DNA of 64,000 nucleotides from Pararhodonellum marinum. GTDB taxonomy: Bacteria > Bacteroidota > Bacteroidia > Cytophagales > Cyclobacteriaceae. The notes under the pieces are model-generated. The model was not told the DNA's origin. It made no database searches and saw only the letters and a program-made list of their open reading frames with translations. Below, piece by piece: positions 54,551 through 63,373 of this stretch (its first letter is position 1; each line of letters starts with the position of its first letter). A program made the translations under genes and the position numbers. Where the stretch lies: NCBI RefSeq assembly GCF_015354735.1, contig NZ_JACEFJ010000011.1:62001-126000 (forward strand). The letters are read 5' to 3'.

Positions 54551-54967
54551 ATGAAGCCCATAGAAAAAAACTGCGAAAAATGTCTGGAGGATTTCAAAGA
54601 AGCACTGAATGAGCTGAAAGAAACCATAGATCTGGCTGAAAAAAAAGAGGACATGGACCGATATGGGCACAAAATCATCAGGACTTTCGAACTCACCCAT
54701 GAACTTGCCTTGACCACCATGGCAGAATATTTCAGAAAGGAAAGCAAAAAAACCTTTTCAGGCTCCCGGGATACCACCCTGGAGGCCTTCCATGCCGATC
54801 TGATTGACGATGGTTCGGGATGGTTGGAAATGATCATCTGCCGGATCAAAATCACCCCAATTTATGAGGCAAACCATGACCGGGAGTTGATTGAAAATAT
54901 CCGGCATAAGTACCTTTTGCTTTTAGAAAATTTTGGGAGAAAGATGAGCCGCATCGTAGATTCCTGA
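54551..54967 (+). CDS. HI0074-like nucleotidyltransferase substrate-binding (HEPN-type) protein
   Basis: 138 residues, all helical. ALNELKETIDLAEKKEDMDR, IIRTFELTHELALTTMAEYF, REDT-like SRDTTLEAFHADLI and WLEMI follow the four-helix pattern of HI0074/HepT-like proteins. The family works with an MNT-type nucleotidyltransferase encoded next door, but no such gene lies on either side. It could be an orphan antitoxin/toxin-like module half or act with a distant partner. Confidence 0.82.
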   Translation: MKPIEKNCEKCLEDFKEALNELKETIDLAEKKEDMDRYGHKIIRTFELTHELALTTMAEYFRKESKKTFSGSRDTTLEAFHADLIDDGSGWLEMIICRIKITPIYEANHDRELIENIRHKYLLLLENFGRKMSRIVDS

Positions 54968-55075
54968 AAATATTGCTCATTTTGATAATTTTTTTTTGCT
55001 TCCCTTGTCGCACTTTCTATACCACTTGCGTCTTATCTTCAAACAGGCTTTTTTTACAACCAAAATCTCAAAATT

Positions 55076-56356
55076 ATGGGCAGATCGCTATACCTCCGTC
55101 ACAATTGGTCTTTGAACTTTCTTTTATCCCTTTTTATGGTACTGCTGCTTCCGGCATGTCAGGATGAAGTAGAGACCACCTATACCTACCATACACAGGT
55201 TCCCGTGTTTTTGCAGATCAATACTTTCCGGGAAGCTGAAATTATCATTGAGCCGGGCAAGCAACTGGAAAATCCCGGCAAGATATACATTTACGGAGAT
55301 TACCTTTTTGTGAACGAGCCCAAGAAAGGCATCCACATCATCAACAACCAAAACCCCTCCAATCCCGTCAACATCAACTTTATCAACGTGCCGGGAACAG
55401 TGGATATGGCCATCAATTCCAATATCCTCTATGCCGACAGTTATGTGGACCTTGTAGCCTTTGACATCAGCAATCCACAGGATATCAAAGTGGTCAAAAG
55501 GGTGGAGGACGTATTCCCAAATATCTACACCCATCAGGAAACAGGAACTTTTGTTACGTATAAAGATACGGTCATCACCACCACCAACCGCATGATGCCC
55601 AACAGAGGATGGGGAAATGGCTTATTTTTCTCGGATGCAGCAGGTTTTTCTAGTCAAAGGTCTGAATCGGGAGGACAAAGCTATGGTCAGGGTGGCTCCA
55701 TGGCCAGGTTTACCCTGATGAGTGGGCACCTCTACGCAGTGAACGATTATGAATTGAGGGTTTTTGATGTACAGTCTCCCACAGAACCTGCTTATCTGGA
55801 CAAGATCAATCTGGGTTGGGGCATAGAGACGATTTTTCCCTTTCAGGATAAACTCTTTATCGGTTCCATGACAGGCATGCACATCTATGATGCCAGCCAA
55901 CCATCCAGTCCCAAGAAAATGGCGGTATATGAACACGTTACCGCCTGTGACCCTGTGGTCGTCAATGAGAACTATGCCTTTGTCACCCTCAGGTCAGGGA
56001 TGATGTGCCGCATGGATGTGGATCAACTTCAGGTCATCGATATCAAAAACCCTTACCAACCCAAGCTGCTGAAGGCCTATCCTATGGACAACCCACACGG
56101 TTTGGGCCTGGCTGGAGACTACCTTTACTTGGCAGAGGGGTTACATGGTCTAAAAAGCTTCAATGTATCCGATGTGCTGCGGGTGTCAGAAAATCAGCTG
56201 GAACACCTGAAAGAGATGAAATCCGTGGACATCATTCCGGGCCCAAAAGCCCTTATCGTCATCGGTCCGGACGGGGTCTGCCAGTTTGATTACAGCAATC
56301 CAGAAAAATTAAGAAAACTCAGTTGCATCGATGTCCGCAACCCGATGCCCCTTTAA
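55076..56356 (+). CDS. LVIVD-repeat lipoprotein (beta-propeller)
   Basis: 426 residues. Signal with LLLPACQD placing lipidation at Cys26-27. The body is a beta-propeller of LVIVD repeats: GIHIINNQNPSNPVNINFIN, LVAFDISNPQDIKVVKRVED, LRVFDVQSPTEPAYLDKINL, MHIYDASQPSSPKKMAVYEH, LQVIDIKNPYQPKLLKAYPM and LKSFNVSDVL. Surface or periplasmic; ligand unknown. An OMP gene starts 18 bp after its stop, so the two probably form a surface pair. Confidence 0.85.
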   Translation: MGRSLYLRHNWSLNFLLSLFMVLLLPACQDEVETTYTYHTQVPVFLQINTFREAEIIIEPGKQLENPGKIYIYGDYLFVNEPKKGIHIINNQNPSNPVNINFINVPGTVDMAINSNILYADSYVDLVAFDISNPQDIKVVKRVEDVFPNIYTHQETGTFVTYKDTVITTTNRMMPNRGWGNGLFFSDAAGFSSQRSESGGQSYGQGGSMARFTLMSGHLYAVNDYELRVFDVQSPTEPAYLDKINLGWGIETIFPFQDKLFIGSMTGMHIYDASQPSSPKKMAVYEHVTACDPVVVNENYAFVTLRSGMMCRMDVDQLQVIDIKNPYQPKLLKAYPMDNPHGLGLAGDYLYLAEGLHGLKSFNVSDVLRVSENQLEHLKEMKSVDIIPGPKALIVIGPDGVCQFDYSNPEKLRKLSCIDVRNPMPL

Positions 56357-56374
56357 TTGCTGAGAATTGTAGAT

Positions 56375-56977
56375 ATGAAAACTTTAAGTGCAGCCTCTTT
56401 TTTATTGGTCCTCCTGATGGGTTCCGCTTTTGCCCAAAACATGCCCTTTGTCAACCAAACCGAAATCGGTGTTCAAAGGGGAAGCAATGAATTTGCTAAT
56501 AGGACCAACTTTACTTTTCAGACTTTTAATGGCGTCCGTATCAATCCCTACCATGAATTTGGATTTTTTATAGGGATGGACACCTATCCCGGTCTTCATT
56601 TGATGCCTCTGGGAATGGGCTGGAGAGGTATCCTGGAAAAAGAGCGCAAGTTCAGTCCCTATCTGTCCATGGATATTGGGTATGGTTCTACCCTTTTGGA
56701 AAAAATGGAACTCGATGAGTGGAACAGACATTCCTGGTATGATGGCGGGATGCTCTTCCATCCATCGATAGGTCTCCGCAAAAAAACCAAAGGAAAAACC
56801 CAACTCAGTCTCAGCTTTGGATATAAATTCCAGACCGTCCATTATTATGAAGGCAATCCCCTCACCGGTTCCTTGCCTTCCGGGGCCAATCGCACCGATC
56901 CCTCCCATTGGAGCTATCTCCAGGCCAGCCGGCTTCAATTCCACAACCTGGTCCTAAAAATGGGTCTGGTTTTTTAA
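56375..56977 (+). CDS. Outer-membrane barrel protein, partner of the LVIVD lipoprotein
   Basis: 200 residues from the ATG at 56375 (a TTG frame starts right after the previous stop). Signal peptide ending FAQ (about 21). Amphipathic strands throughout (GVQRGSNEFANRTNFTFQTF, FSPYLSMDIGYGSTLLE, TQLSLSFGYKFQTVHYYEG) with a C-terminal LHNLVLKMGLVF-type phenylalanine end. No family name. Likely co-transcribed with the LVIVD gene. Confidence 0.72.
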   Translation: MKTLSAASFLLVLLMGSAFAQNMPFVNQTEIGVQRGSNEFANRTNFTFQTFNGVRINPYHEFGFFIGMDTYPGLHLMPLGMGWRGILEKERKFSPYLSMDIGYGSTLLEKMELDEWNRHSWYDGGMLFHPSIGLRKKTKGKTQLSLSFGYKFQTVHYYEGNPLTGSLPSGANRTDPSHWSYLQASRLQFHNLVLKMGLVF

Positions 56978-56997
56978 TCGGATAAATCCTACAACAG

Positions 56998-57720
56998 CTA
57001 ATCAGCTGACAGATGAAGGTCTGCAAACCAATATTCCTGCTTTTTTTCTTCCCCATTGGCCAAGGTAAAGGAATAGGATTTAGAGATAATTTCTTTCATC
57101 TTCACCGCAACAGATTGGGAAAAAATGGGACCATCCACGCAAAAGGTATGGAATTCCCCATTTTCCCCACATGGATCGAGGTCCGGAGGAAGCCCGGCCA
57201 AAAAGTCTGGATCAAAGGCTTTTCCCATCCATTTTTTCTGGATCTTTTCGGAATCGGCTGCACAGATTAAAGTTCTAAAACCATTTTGGATAAATTCCTG
57301 GGCCAGTTTCTGGGTATCTATTCCCCAGAGTGGAAACAGGGTTTCCATATTTTTTGCTGCGGATTGCTTTTCCCTGTATTGCCTTAAGTCCTCCAAAAAA
57401 ATATCCCCATAGGCAAGGTGCCTAATGTCCTGGCTCGCTAAAGTATTGAGATAGGCATTGATGGCTTTTTCATAGGCTTGGTTATCAGCGCTTGCAGGGT
57501 AATAAAGCTTATCAAGCGGCAATCCTACAGCCAAAGCCTGGGCCTCTATCAAGCTTTCGTGTATGCCATGCAAGCCTACTCTTCGGGTTTCCTGCCCAAA
57601 GGTGGTATGCAATCTGACCACTTGATATTCTGGGGATTGATTCAGTTTCCAAAGGGCAAAGGCACTGTCTTTCCCCCCTGACCAGCTTAGGGATACAGGG
57701 ATACTTGCGTATTTTTTCAT
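56998..57720 (-). CDS. Dph6-related PP-loop ATP pyrophosphatase
   Basis: 240 residues. PP-loop SGGKDS at 14-19 activates a substrate with ATP; the following VVRLHTTFGQETRRVGLHGI, HLAYGDIFLEDLRQYRE and FPLWGIDT-type segments match diphthine-ammonia-ligase-like proteins (MJ0570 type). In bacteria these are not diphthamide enzymes and may serve B12 salvage or nucleotide chemistry; reaction unknown. Cytosolic. Opposite in direction to the OMP gene upstream, 111 bp from the six-hairpin glycosidase on the same strand. Confidence 0.85.
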   Translation of the reverse strand: MKKYASIPVSLSWSGGKDSAFALWKLNQSPEYQVVRLHTTFGQETRRVGLHGIHESLIEAQALAVGLPLDKLYYPASADNQAYEKAINAYLNTLASQDIRHLAYGDIFLEDLRQYREKQSAAKNMETLFPLWGIDTQKLAQEFIQNGFRTLICAADSEKIQKKWMGKAFDPDFLAGLPPDLDPCGENGEFHTFCVDGPIFSQSVAVKMKEIISKSYSFTLANGEEKKQEYWFADLHLSAD

Positions 57721-57831
57721 GATAAAGGTTCAAAATTCGGAATTTTTCAAAGTTACAGGTGGCACAATTAGGTTTTAAATCATTTGAGTAAAAAGAATTT
57801 GGAAGGCTAGAAATTTCATCTGCTGAAAGCC

Positions 57832-60036
57832 TCACGCCAACCTAACCACCCTGACGCAATCCAACATGGCCTGATTGATCGTTCCGTTCATGTTTTCACA
57901 GAAGGCTTCTAAAGAAAGGGTAAAGTGGTGCAATCCTTTTTCCAATGGAAGCTGTATGGAATTGCTTTCACCCCATTCATCCCATATCTCCATCCCTCTA
58001 TGCGGAAAAACAAATGTTCCAATAAAAACATCTTCACGATACAAGGCCCTGATGGCACAGCTGTTGCCGGTATTAATCGGGCCATTGCCGTTGCTGTAGA
58101 CAAAGTGCATCGCATAATCCCCGGTCTGAGGAATGGATAATGTAAAAGACAAGGCTTTGTTCACCGTCTTACTGATTTCAACATAGCCTTCTCCCCGATA
58201 ACCGCTGTAGGCTGACAGTACCGGTCCGGCAAATTTCTCCAACTGCACCACACCCATCCCCTCAGCTGCATTCGCCAATATGGGTGCGCTGGCATAGGAT
58301 TCCTCTTCCCTGTCGGATATGGCTATTACCTGGTAAACCGCATGGTCTTTTCCGCTTATCGCAACTTGAGACTTTTCGGTCTGTAAATAAAACTTTCCAT
58401 TTTTTAAGACTTTATACCCTTTCGCATCATCCTGACCTTCCCAAACCAAGGTGTTTGCATGTAATTTTGCTTTGGGGGTGTCCGGAGAAAAAAACACTTC
58501 CTGTTTGTTGATTTTGCTGAGTGGTCCGGAATGGTTGGTCAAAGAAATTTTTACGTGATGTTGGCCTTCCAAGGTCAAAGGAATCTGGGGCTTGTCCAAG
58601 AGCTGTCCGTCCAGGGAGATGGTTTGAATCTGTCTTCCGAAACCCTCCATTTCCAAATCCAGTACGACATTTCTTATTTTTAAACCTTGAAGCTGCTTCT
58701 TTCCGGTGTATTTTTTGGGGACAGAAGGACTAAAAGTCAGGTAATCTTTTTCAAAACCCAACCCAAAAAACACCTTAAATACCATCCCAAGGTTGCCGGC
58801 TACACTCCATAACTGCCTGTCGGAGTTGATTTGGGTGCCTGCATGCTCCCCGGAATGGACAACAAAATTTTCCTTGTTGGTCAGAAAAAGTGCAGCAGCC
58901 CTGTAAATGGCATCCAAACTTTCTGTCAATGCGTCTTCATTCCCCACTTTCGCCGCTGCCAAGGACCAGAAGGCTTGTACAAAAGGCCATACGCCATCAT
59001 TGTGATAAGGGGGAATACCAGGGATCTGCGGAAATATACAGGGGATCCCAAACGGGGTAACAGGAGTTTGGGCAACCACCTGATTCTGTTTGTCATGATC
59101 AGCAATATCAAATAGCACACACAACGCTTCTCCTAATGCCTCTGCCCTAGGGGAAAGCAGCTTATGGGTTCTTCCATAAAGATATTGTCCATAGTAGCCT
59201 TTGTCCTCCATCCAAAGGTGCGTGTTGATGGCCGTTTTGATCTTTGCAGCATGGCGGGCATACTCCTGTGCAGGTGCATGATCTTCCAATTCAGCGGCTA
59301 TCAAGGCAAGGAGTTTATTGGCCTGATGGTGGACAGCATTGGTTCCCAAAGCAAGGGATTCAAAAATATCTGCGGGCTGCATCCATCGCGGATAAGTCTG
59401 TTCCCTCCAATCCAAAAAGGAAGATTCTCCCTTGACCAATCCGGTTTTCGGATCGTGTACATTTTTCAGGTCATCCTTTACAGAATCCTTGATGACGGGA
59501 TAGATTTCCTCCAACCAATCCCGATCTCCGGTCACTTGGTAAATTTCATAGGCCGCCAAGGCCCAGACCACCCTGTCTGAAGATACGGGATAAGCACCTC
59601 CGGTTCCCGTGTCCTGAACGATCCTTCCTGATTTTACTTTCCTTCGAAGGCTGTTTTTGGACATTTCAGGTTCCAGGATACCCAAGCCCAGCATGATCCC
59701 ATAACTTACATCCCGGGTCCATACGCCTTCCCACTTTTCACCTGTCCGGAAGGTTTGATCTGCTTCTGTGTTTAAGATGACTTCCTCTAAGGAAAGGTTG
59801 TACAGCGCATCGATCAGGATTTGCTCACTTTTAAAAGTAGGATAATGGGAAATGTCAGACCTGAGGGTCCATTTCGCTTTTTGCCGGTTTTGATTGGAGA
59901 CGATTTCGGTGGGAGAATTGGCCATGGCAACAAAGCCCTCCTGCTCTACTCTGTCGGCTTTGACCTGAAATACAGGCTTAGGGCCGTGCTCACTAAATCG
60001 GTTTGGATCACTTTTTGGCTTCATACTTCTTCCCAT
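57832..60036 (-). CDS. Six-hairpin glycosidase (MGH1/GH63-like) with C-terminal beta domain
   Basis: 734 residues from the first ATG (60036); the open frame runs further upstream only with TTG, and no clear signal peptide is seen. The (alpha/alpha)6 domain (about 80-470) shows WEGVWTRDVSYGIMLGLGIL with a candidate catalytic Asp, SSFLDWREQTYPRWMQP, YHNDGVWPFVQAFW and SVAGNLGMVFKVFFGLGF, as in debranching/MGH1-like enzymes. After it come a beta domain and a CBM35-like C-terminus (about 610-730) with SGYRGEGYVEISKTVNKALS. Co-directional with the TonB receptor upstream (86 bp), so it may process what that receptor imports. Substrate probably an alpha-linked glucan- or mannan-type sugar (inference). 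Confidence 0.78.
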   Translation of the reverse strand: MGRSMKPKSDPNRFSEHGPKPVFQVKADRVEQEGFVAMANSPTEIVSNQNRQKAKWTLRSDISHYPTFKSEQILIDALYNLSLEEVILNTEADQTFRTGEKWEGVWTRDVSYGIMLGLGILEPEMSKNSLRRKVKSGRIVQDTGTGGAYPVSSDRVVWALAAYEIYQVTGDRDWLEEIYPVIKDSVKDDLKNVHDPKTGLVKGESSFLDWREQTYPRWMQPADIFESLALGTNAVHHQANKLLALIAAELEDHAPAQEYARHAAKIKTAINTHLWMEDKGYYGQYLYGRTHKLLSPRAEALGEALCVLFDIADHDKQNQVVAQTPVTPFGIPCIFPQIPGIPPYHNDGVWPFVQAFWSLAAAKVGNEDALTESLDAIYRAAALFLTNKENFVVHSGEHAGTQINSDRQLWSVAGNLGMVFKVFFGLGFEKDYLTFSPSVPKKYTGKKQLQGLKIRNVVLDLEMEGFGRQIQTISLDGQLLDKPQIPLTLEGQHHVKISLTNHSGPLSKINKQEVFFSPDTPKAKLHANTLVWEGQDDAKGYKVLKNGKFYLQTEKSQVAISGKDHAVYQVIAISDREEESYASAPILANAAEGMGVVQLEKFAGPVLSAYSGYRGEGYVEISKTVNKALSFTLSIPQTGDYAMHFVYSNGNGPINTGNSCAIRALYREDVFIGTFVFPHRGMEIWDEWGESNSIQLPLEKGLHHFTLSLEAFCENMNGTINQAMLDCVRVVRLA

Positions 60037-60122
60037 CAACGCAATAATTACCAAATGATTCTTGATCGGTTGATATTCATTGATTTTTTTTCCACCATGA
60101 AGACGGGAATCACAATATGGCT

Positions 60123-62468
60123 TTAAAACTCAACCCGATAACTAAATATGGGAATCATCGGGGTGAGGTAGATGGTTTTGATGCTGTTTTCCATGGGTTC
60201 AAAATAGCTGCCGAATACATTTTGACGGTTGGTGACATTCTGAATGTCCAAAGCGAGGGTCTGTGTGGATTTGGGTCGGTTCCGCATCAAGCTGATCCTG
60301 ACATCGGTTCGGAAATAGGCGGGATTCTGTAATTCGAAAGCCCTCGACTCCACCCATACGGTCTCTCCTTTGTTGATGGATTCCTCCAGATCAATCGGGG
60401 TATTGCGCAGCCCACCTCCATACATTGATTTCAGGTTGATGCCAAATGTCCTGTTTTTCTTCCATTGGTATTCTTTGCCTGCGGTCAGGACAAAGTTTGC
60501 CCCGCCATTGAATCGGGTGTTTCTCCACCTGTTTTCCTCGGTTTTGTAAAGGGAGTTGTACAAAGAGGCCGACAAAAGGAAGTAGAGGTTGTTGTGGGTA
60601 AACTGTTCAAGGGTAAATTCCGCCCCGTAGTTTTTTCCCAGTCCCCGGTTGACCAATGCGTCAGTGGCAAAAGACCATTCCTGATTGATGATGGAAAAGG
60701 TCTGATCTTCGCCTGGTTTGATGGGAATTTGGAACAGGTGCTGGTAATATGCTTCCACTTTCATCCTCAGGTAGGGATTCAGGGACCGGTCGTATCCCAA
60801 AACCAGATGATGGGACTTGCTCAGTTCGAGTGCTTTGTTGGGCAGAAGGATTTCACCGTTTTCTTCCTGTCTGGCAAAGTAAGTCCCCAAGGGCTGTACC
60901 TGACTGTGCAGACCATATCCCAAGCTGATCCTTTGCTTTTCATCCAATTCATACGCTGCACTCAGTCGCGGTTCTATTGAATTGGAATTGTTCAGCATCA
61001 ATTGCAGGTAATGCAGGCCCATATTGAGGGTCAGGCGTTGGCTTGCCCTGATGTTCAGCTGTGAAAAAGCCTGGACACTTTGGGTGTTGCCCTTGGAATC
61101 AATGTTGGTCTCCATTTGCCCAAGGCCTTCCTCATAGGTTTTTTCCTGGACCTTGTAATACAGTTGATTAAGGAAAATCCCGCTTCTGAGGCTGTATTTT
61201 GGAGAAATTTTGGTGTTCAGCACCGAACTGAAGGTGATTTTGGATTGGCCGTTTTCCGAAAAGAAACGCTCATCATTTTGATATTCCTGATCGAGCCGCC
61301 CATATTTATCTCCCATGCTGGTCCCGGATGCCAATAGGGTGGTCTGCAGAAAATTGGATTGTTTCAGGATATAAGAATGCTTGATGCCTACGGCCCCTGA
61401 ATTGGAGAAAAAAGTGGAACTGAGCCGGTCAAATTCCCCCGTCCAACTCAAAGAGTCCTTTTGGGCATTTCTGTTTTGGTCACTCTTACCCCCGAAACCA
61501 AAGACGGTAATCGTGCTTTTTTCTCCCGTGGGCAGGAAAAAGTTGAAAGAAAGATCCTGAAAGTTGGTCACGAAATCCCCCAACGGAACGCCGATTTGAG
61601 AAAGGAGAGAAAGGGTAGAATACCGGTAATTGATCAGATAGGAACCTTTGTAGTTGGGGGAAAATGGCCCTTCAGCAGCAATGTCGGTTCCGAGAAAACT
61701 TGCCTGCACCGTAAATTCCCGTTTTTCATTGTTGCCCTTTCTGAGGCTGAGGTCAAATACCCCGGAAAGGGCATTGCCATATTCCGCCGGGAAGGCCCCG
61801 GTGATAAAGTCCGAATTGGTCAGCAACTGGGCGCTAAGGATGGAGATGCCCCCTCCCGCCGAACCCGGGAAGGCAAAGTGGTTGGGATTGGGAATGTCTA
61901 TGCCTTCCATTCTCCAAAGGAGTCCATTGGGGTTGTTGCCCCGGATAGAAATGTGGTTGTTGCCATCATCGGTGCTCACCACGCCTGAGTAGGAAGATGC
62001 CATCCTGGCTGGATCATTGACCGCTGCGGCAAACTTCCGGGTTTCTTCCACCGAGAAAGTCCTGCCGCTCACTCCGATCATTTCATTGATGGTCCTGTCC
62101 TTGTCTGCAGCCAGGACCACCACTTCCTGCATCTGACTGAAATCCTCCTCTATGGTGACGGACAAGACCGTTTCTTTCCCGGAATTGACCTGAATCTGAG
62201 AAAGCAAGGCATCACGGTAGCCGATAAATCCTACGCGCAGCGTATAAGTTCCAATAGGCACCTGGGGAATTCTAAAATCACCGTTGCTATCGGTGGTGCT
62301 GCCCAAAAGCGGATCGGTGCCCAGGATCATGACCGTAGCGCCGGGCATCGGGGATTTGGTAACCTGATCCACCACTTTCCCCCGGATGGTCTGGGTCAGA
62401 GTTTGAGATTGCAGTGTATTCAGCCCAAAGCAAAAAAGAACTGCAAGGATTTTTGAAAAGGAGTTCAT
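60123..62468 (-). CDS. TonB-dependent outer-membrane receptor
   Basis: 781 residues. Signal peptide ending near LQSQ (22). A carboxypeptidase-regulatory-like domain (about 27-110: IRGKVVDQVTKSPMPGATVM, TDSNGDFRIPQVPIGTYTLR) precedes the plug (about 125-235: FAAAVNDPARMASSYSGVVS) and a 22-strand barrel ending in MIPIFSYRVEF. There is no SusD neighbour, so it is a stand-alone transporter and not a SusC of the classical pair. It lies upstream of the six-hairpin glycosidase gene. Confidence 0.92.
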   Translation of the reverse strand: MNSFSKILAVLFCFGLNTLQSQTLTQTIRGKVVDQVTKSPMPGATVMILGTDPLLGSTTDSNGDFRIPQVPIGTYTLRVGFIGYRDALLSQIQVNSGKETVLSVTIEEDFSQMQEVVVLAADKDRTINEMIGVSGRTFSVEETRKFAAAVNDPARMASSYSGVVSTDDGNNHISIRGNNPNGLLWRMEGIDIPNPNHFAFPGSAGGGISILSAQLLTNSDFITGAFPAEYGNALSGVFDLSLRKGNNEKREFTVQASFLGTDIAAEGPFSPNYKGSYLINYRYSTLSLLSQIGVPLGDFVTNFQDLSFNFFLPTGEKSTITVFGFGGKSDQNRNAQKDSLSWTGEFDRLSSTFFSNSGAVGIKHSYILKQSNFLQTTLLASGTSMGDKYGRLDQEYQNDERFFSENGQSKITFSSVLNTKISPKYSLRSGIFLNQLYYKVQEKTYEEGLGQMETNIDSKGNTQSVQAFSQLNIRASQRLTLNMGLHYLQLMLNNSNSIEPRLSAAYELDEKQRISLGYGLHSQVQPLGTYFARQEENGEILLPNKALELSKSHHLVLGYDRSLNPYLRMKVEAYYQHLFQIPIKPGEDQTFSIINQEWSFATDALVNRGLGKNYGAEFTLEQFTHNNLYFLLSASLYNSLYKTEENRWRNTRFNGGANFVLTAGKEYQWKKNRTFGINLKSMYGGGLRNTPIDLEESINKGETVWVESRAFELQNPAYFRTDVRISLMRNRPKSTQTLALDIQNVTNRQNVFGSYFEPMENSIKTIYLTPMIPIFSYRVEF

Positions 62469-62603
62469 AATACTGGTTTAGTTTTTCTAATTAAAGTCCA
62501 GAAAGTACCTTGGTTTGTTAAAACTTGATAAAATAATTTGGACCGTTCACCTTTTGATTGTTCACAATTTCACAGCAAGACAATCCAAGTCCGATTTCTG
62601 AAA

Positions 62604-63209
62604 TCATCTCCCCCATTTCCCTCCACCAACAAAATACCCTAGTGTAAATCCAAAGTATTCATTGGTGGCTTGGCCAATGATCTCTCCGCCTATGTTTTGT
62701 AAATTGCTTTTGGGGACAAAGTTGTATTCTACACCAATTCGGAATTTCCCGAGTTCCACCCCTGCTCTCGCCATAGGCGCCCAAGCAAAATTCGCTTTTA
62801 ATCGTCCCACATCTTCTGACGAGATATCATTGCTTTCTATTTTGATATTGCTCAAGGCATAATATCCAAATCCGGCACCGATATAAGGAGCTACACCACC
62901 TTTTCCATAATTGAAATAATAATTGGCCGTACCCAAAACCGATGTATTTGCGCCTAATTCTCCGCTATAATCATCTGGAATCTCGTAATAGACTAGCTCT
63001 TTGGCCAAACCTGCTACTCCCATTCTCAGACCCAGAGCAAGATTGCTCCTGACGAGCACCTGAGGTTCAAAATTGACCAAGGCACCGATCCCCCCTTCAT
63101 TTGGGGCAGCTATCCCCAGATCCATTTGAAATCTAAATCTTTCTGCTTCTTGGCTATACGCTGTGAAGACGATATTCAATAGAATAATCATTGCAATTAG
63201 CTTTTTCAT
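62604..63209 (-). CDS. Outer-membrane beta-barrel protein
   Basis: 201 residues from the ATG at 63209; the longer frame's 37 extra residues precede a clear signal peptide (MKKLIAMIILLNIVFTAYSQ) and are not coding-like. Strands GIGALVNFEPQVLVRSNLAL, VLGTANYYFNYGKGGVAPYI, GAGFGYYALSNIKIE and RIGVEYNFVPKS form a small porin-like barrel with a glycine-aromatic ending. Family not assigned. Confidence 0.72.
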   Translation of the reverse strand: MKKLIAMIILLNIVFTAYSQEAERFRFQMDLGIAAPNEGGIGALVNFEPQVLVRSNLALGLRMGVAGLAKELVYYEIPDDYSGELGANTSVLGTANYYFNYGKGGVAPYIGAGFGYYALSNIKIESNDISSEDVGRLKANFAWAPMARAGVELGKFRIGVEYNFVPKSNLQNIGGEIIGQATNEYFGFTLGYFVGGGKWGR

Positions 63210-63373
63210 TGTGTTTTGATTGTTTAAGTTTTTCTGAGTCACAATCCCTCCCGTAATGCTCCTAAGCCGGATTGGATTTGAAATTGGTTGTGTTTTCAAG
63301 GGTATGACAATCCATGGCAAGGATACCCCTATTTGCTTGTTGATTTTTTTGTAAAAGGCGTTTGAAAATCAGG

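Noticed and set aside
61461-61988. 175-codon plus-strand frame opposite the TonB receptor
   Set aside because: Antisense shadow of a strongly coding receptor gene; composition is that of a reversed coding sequence.
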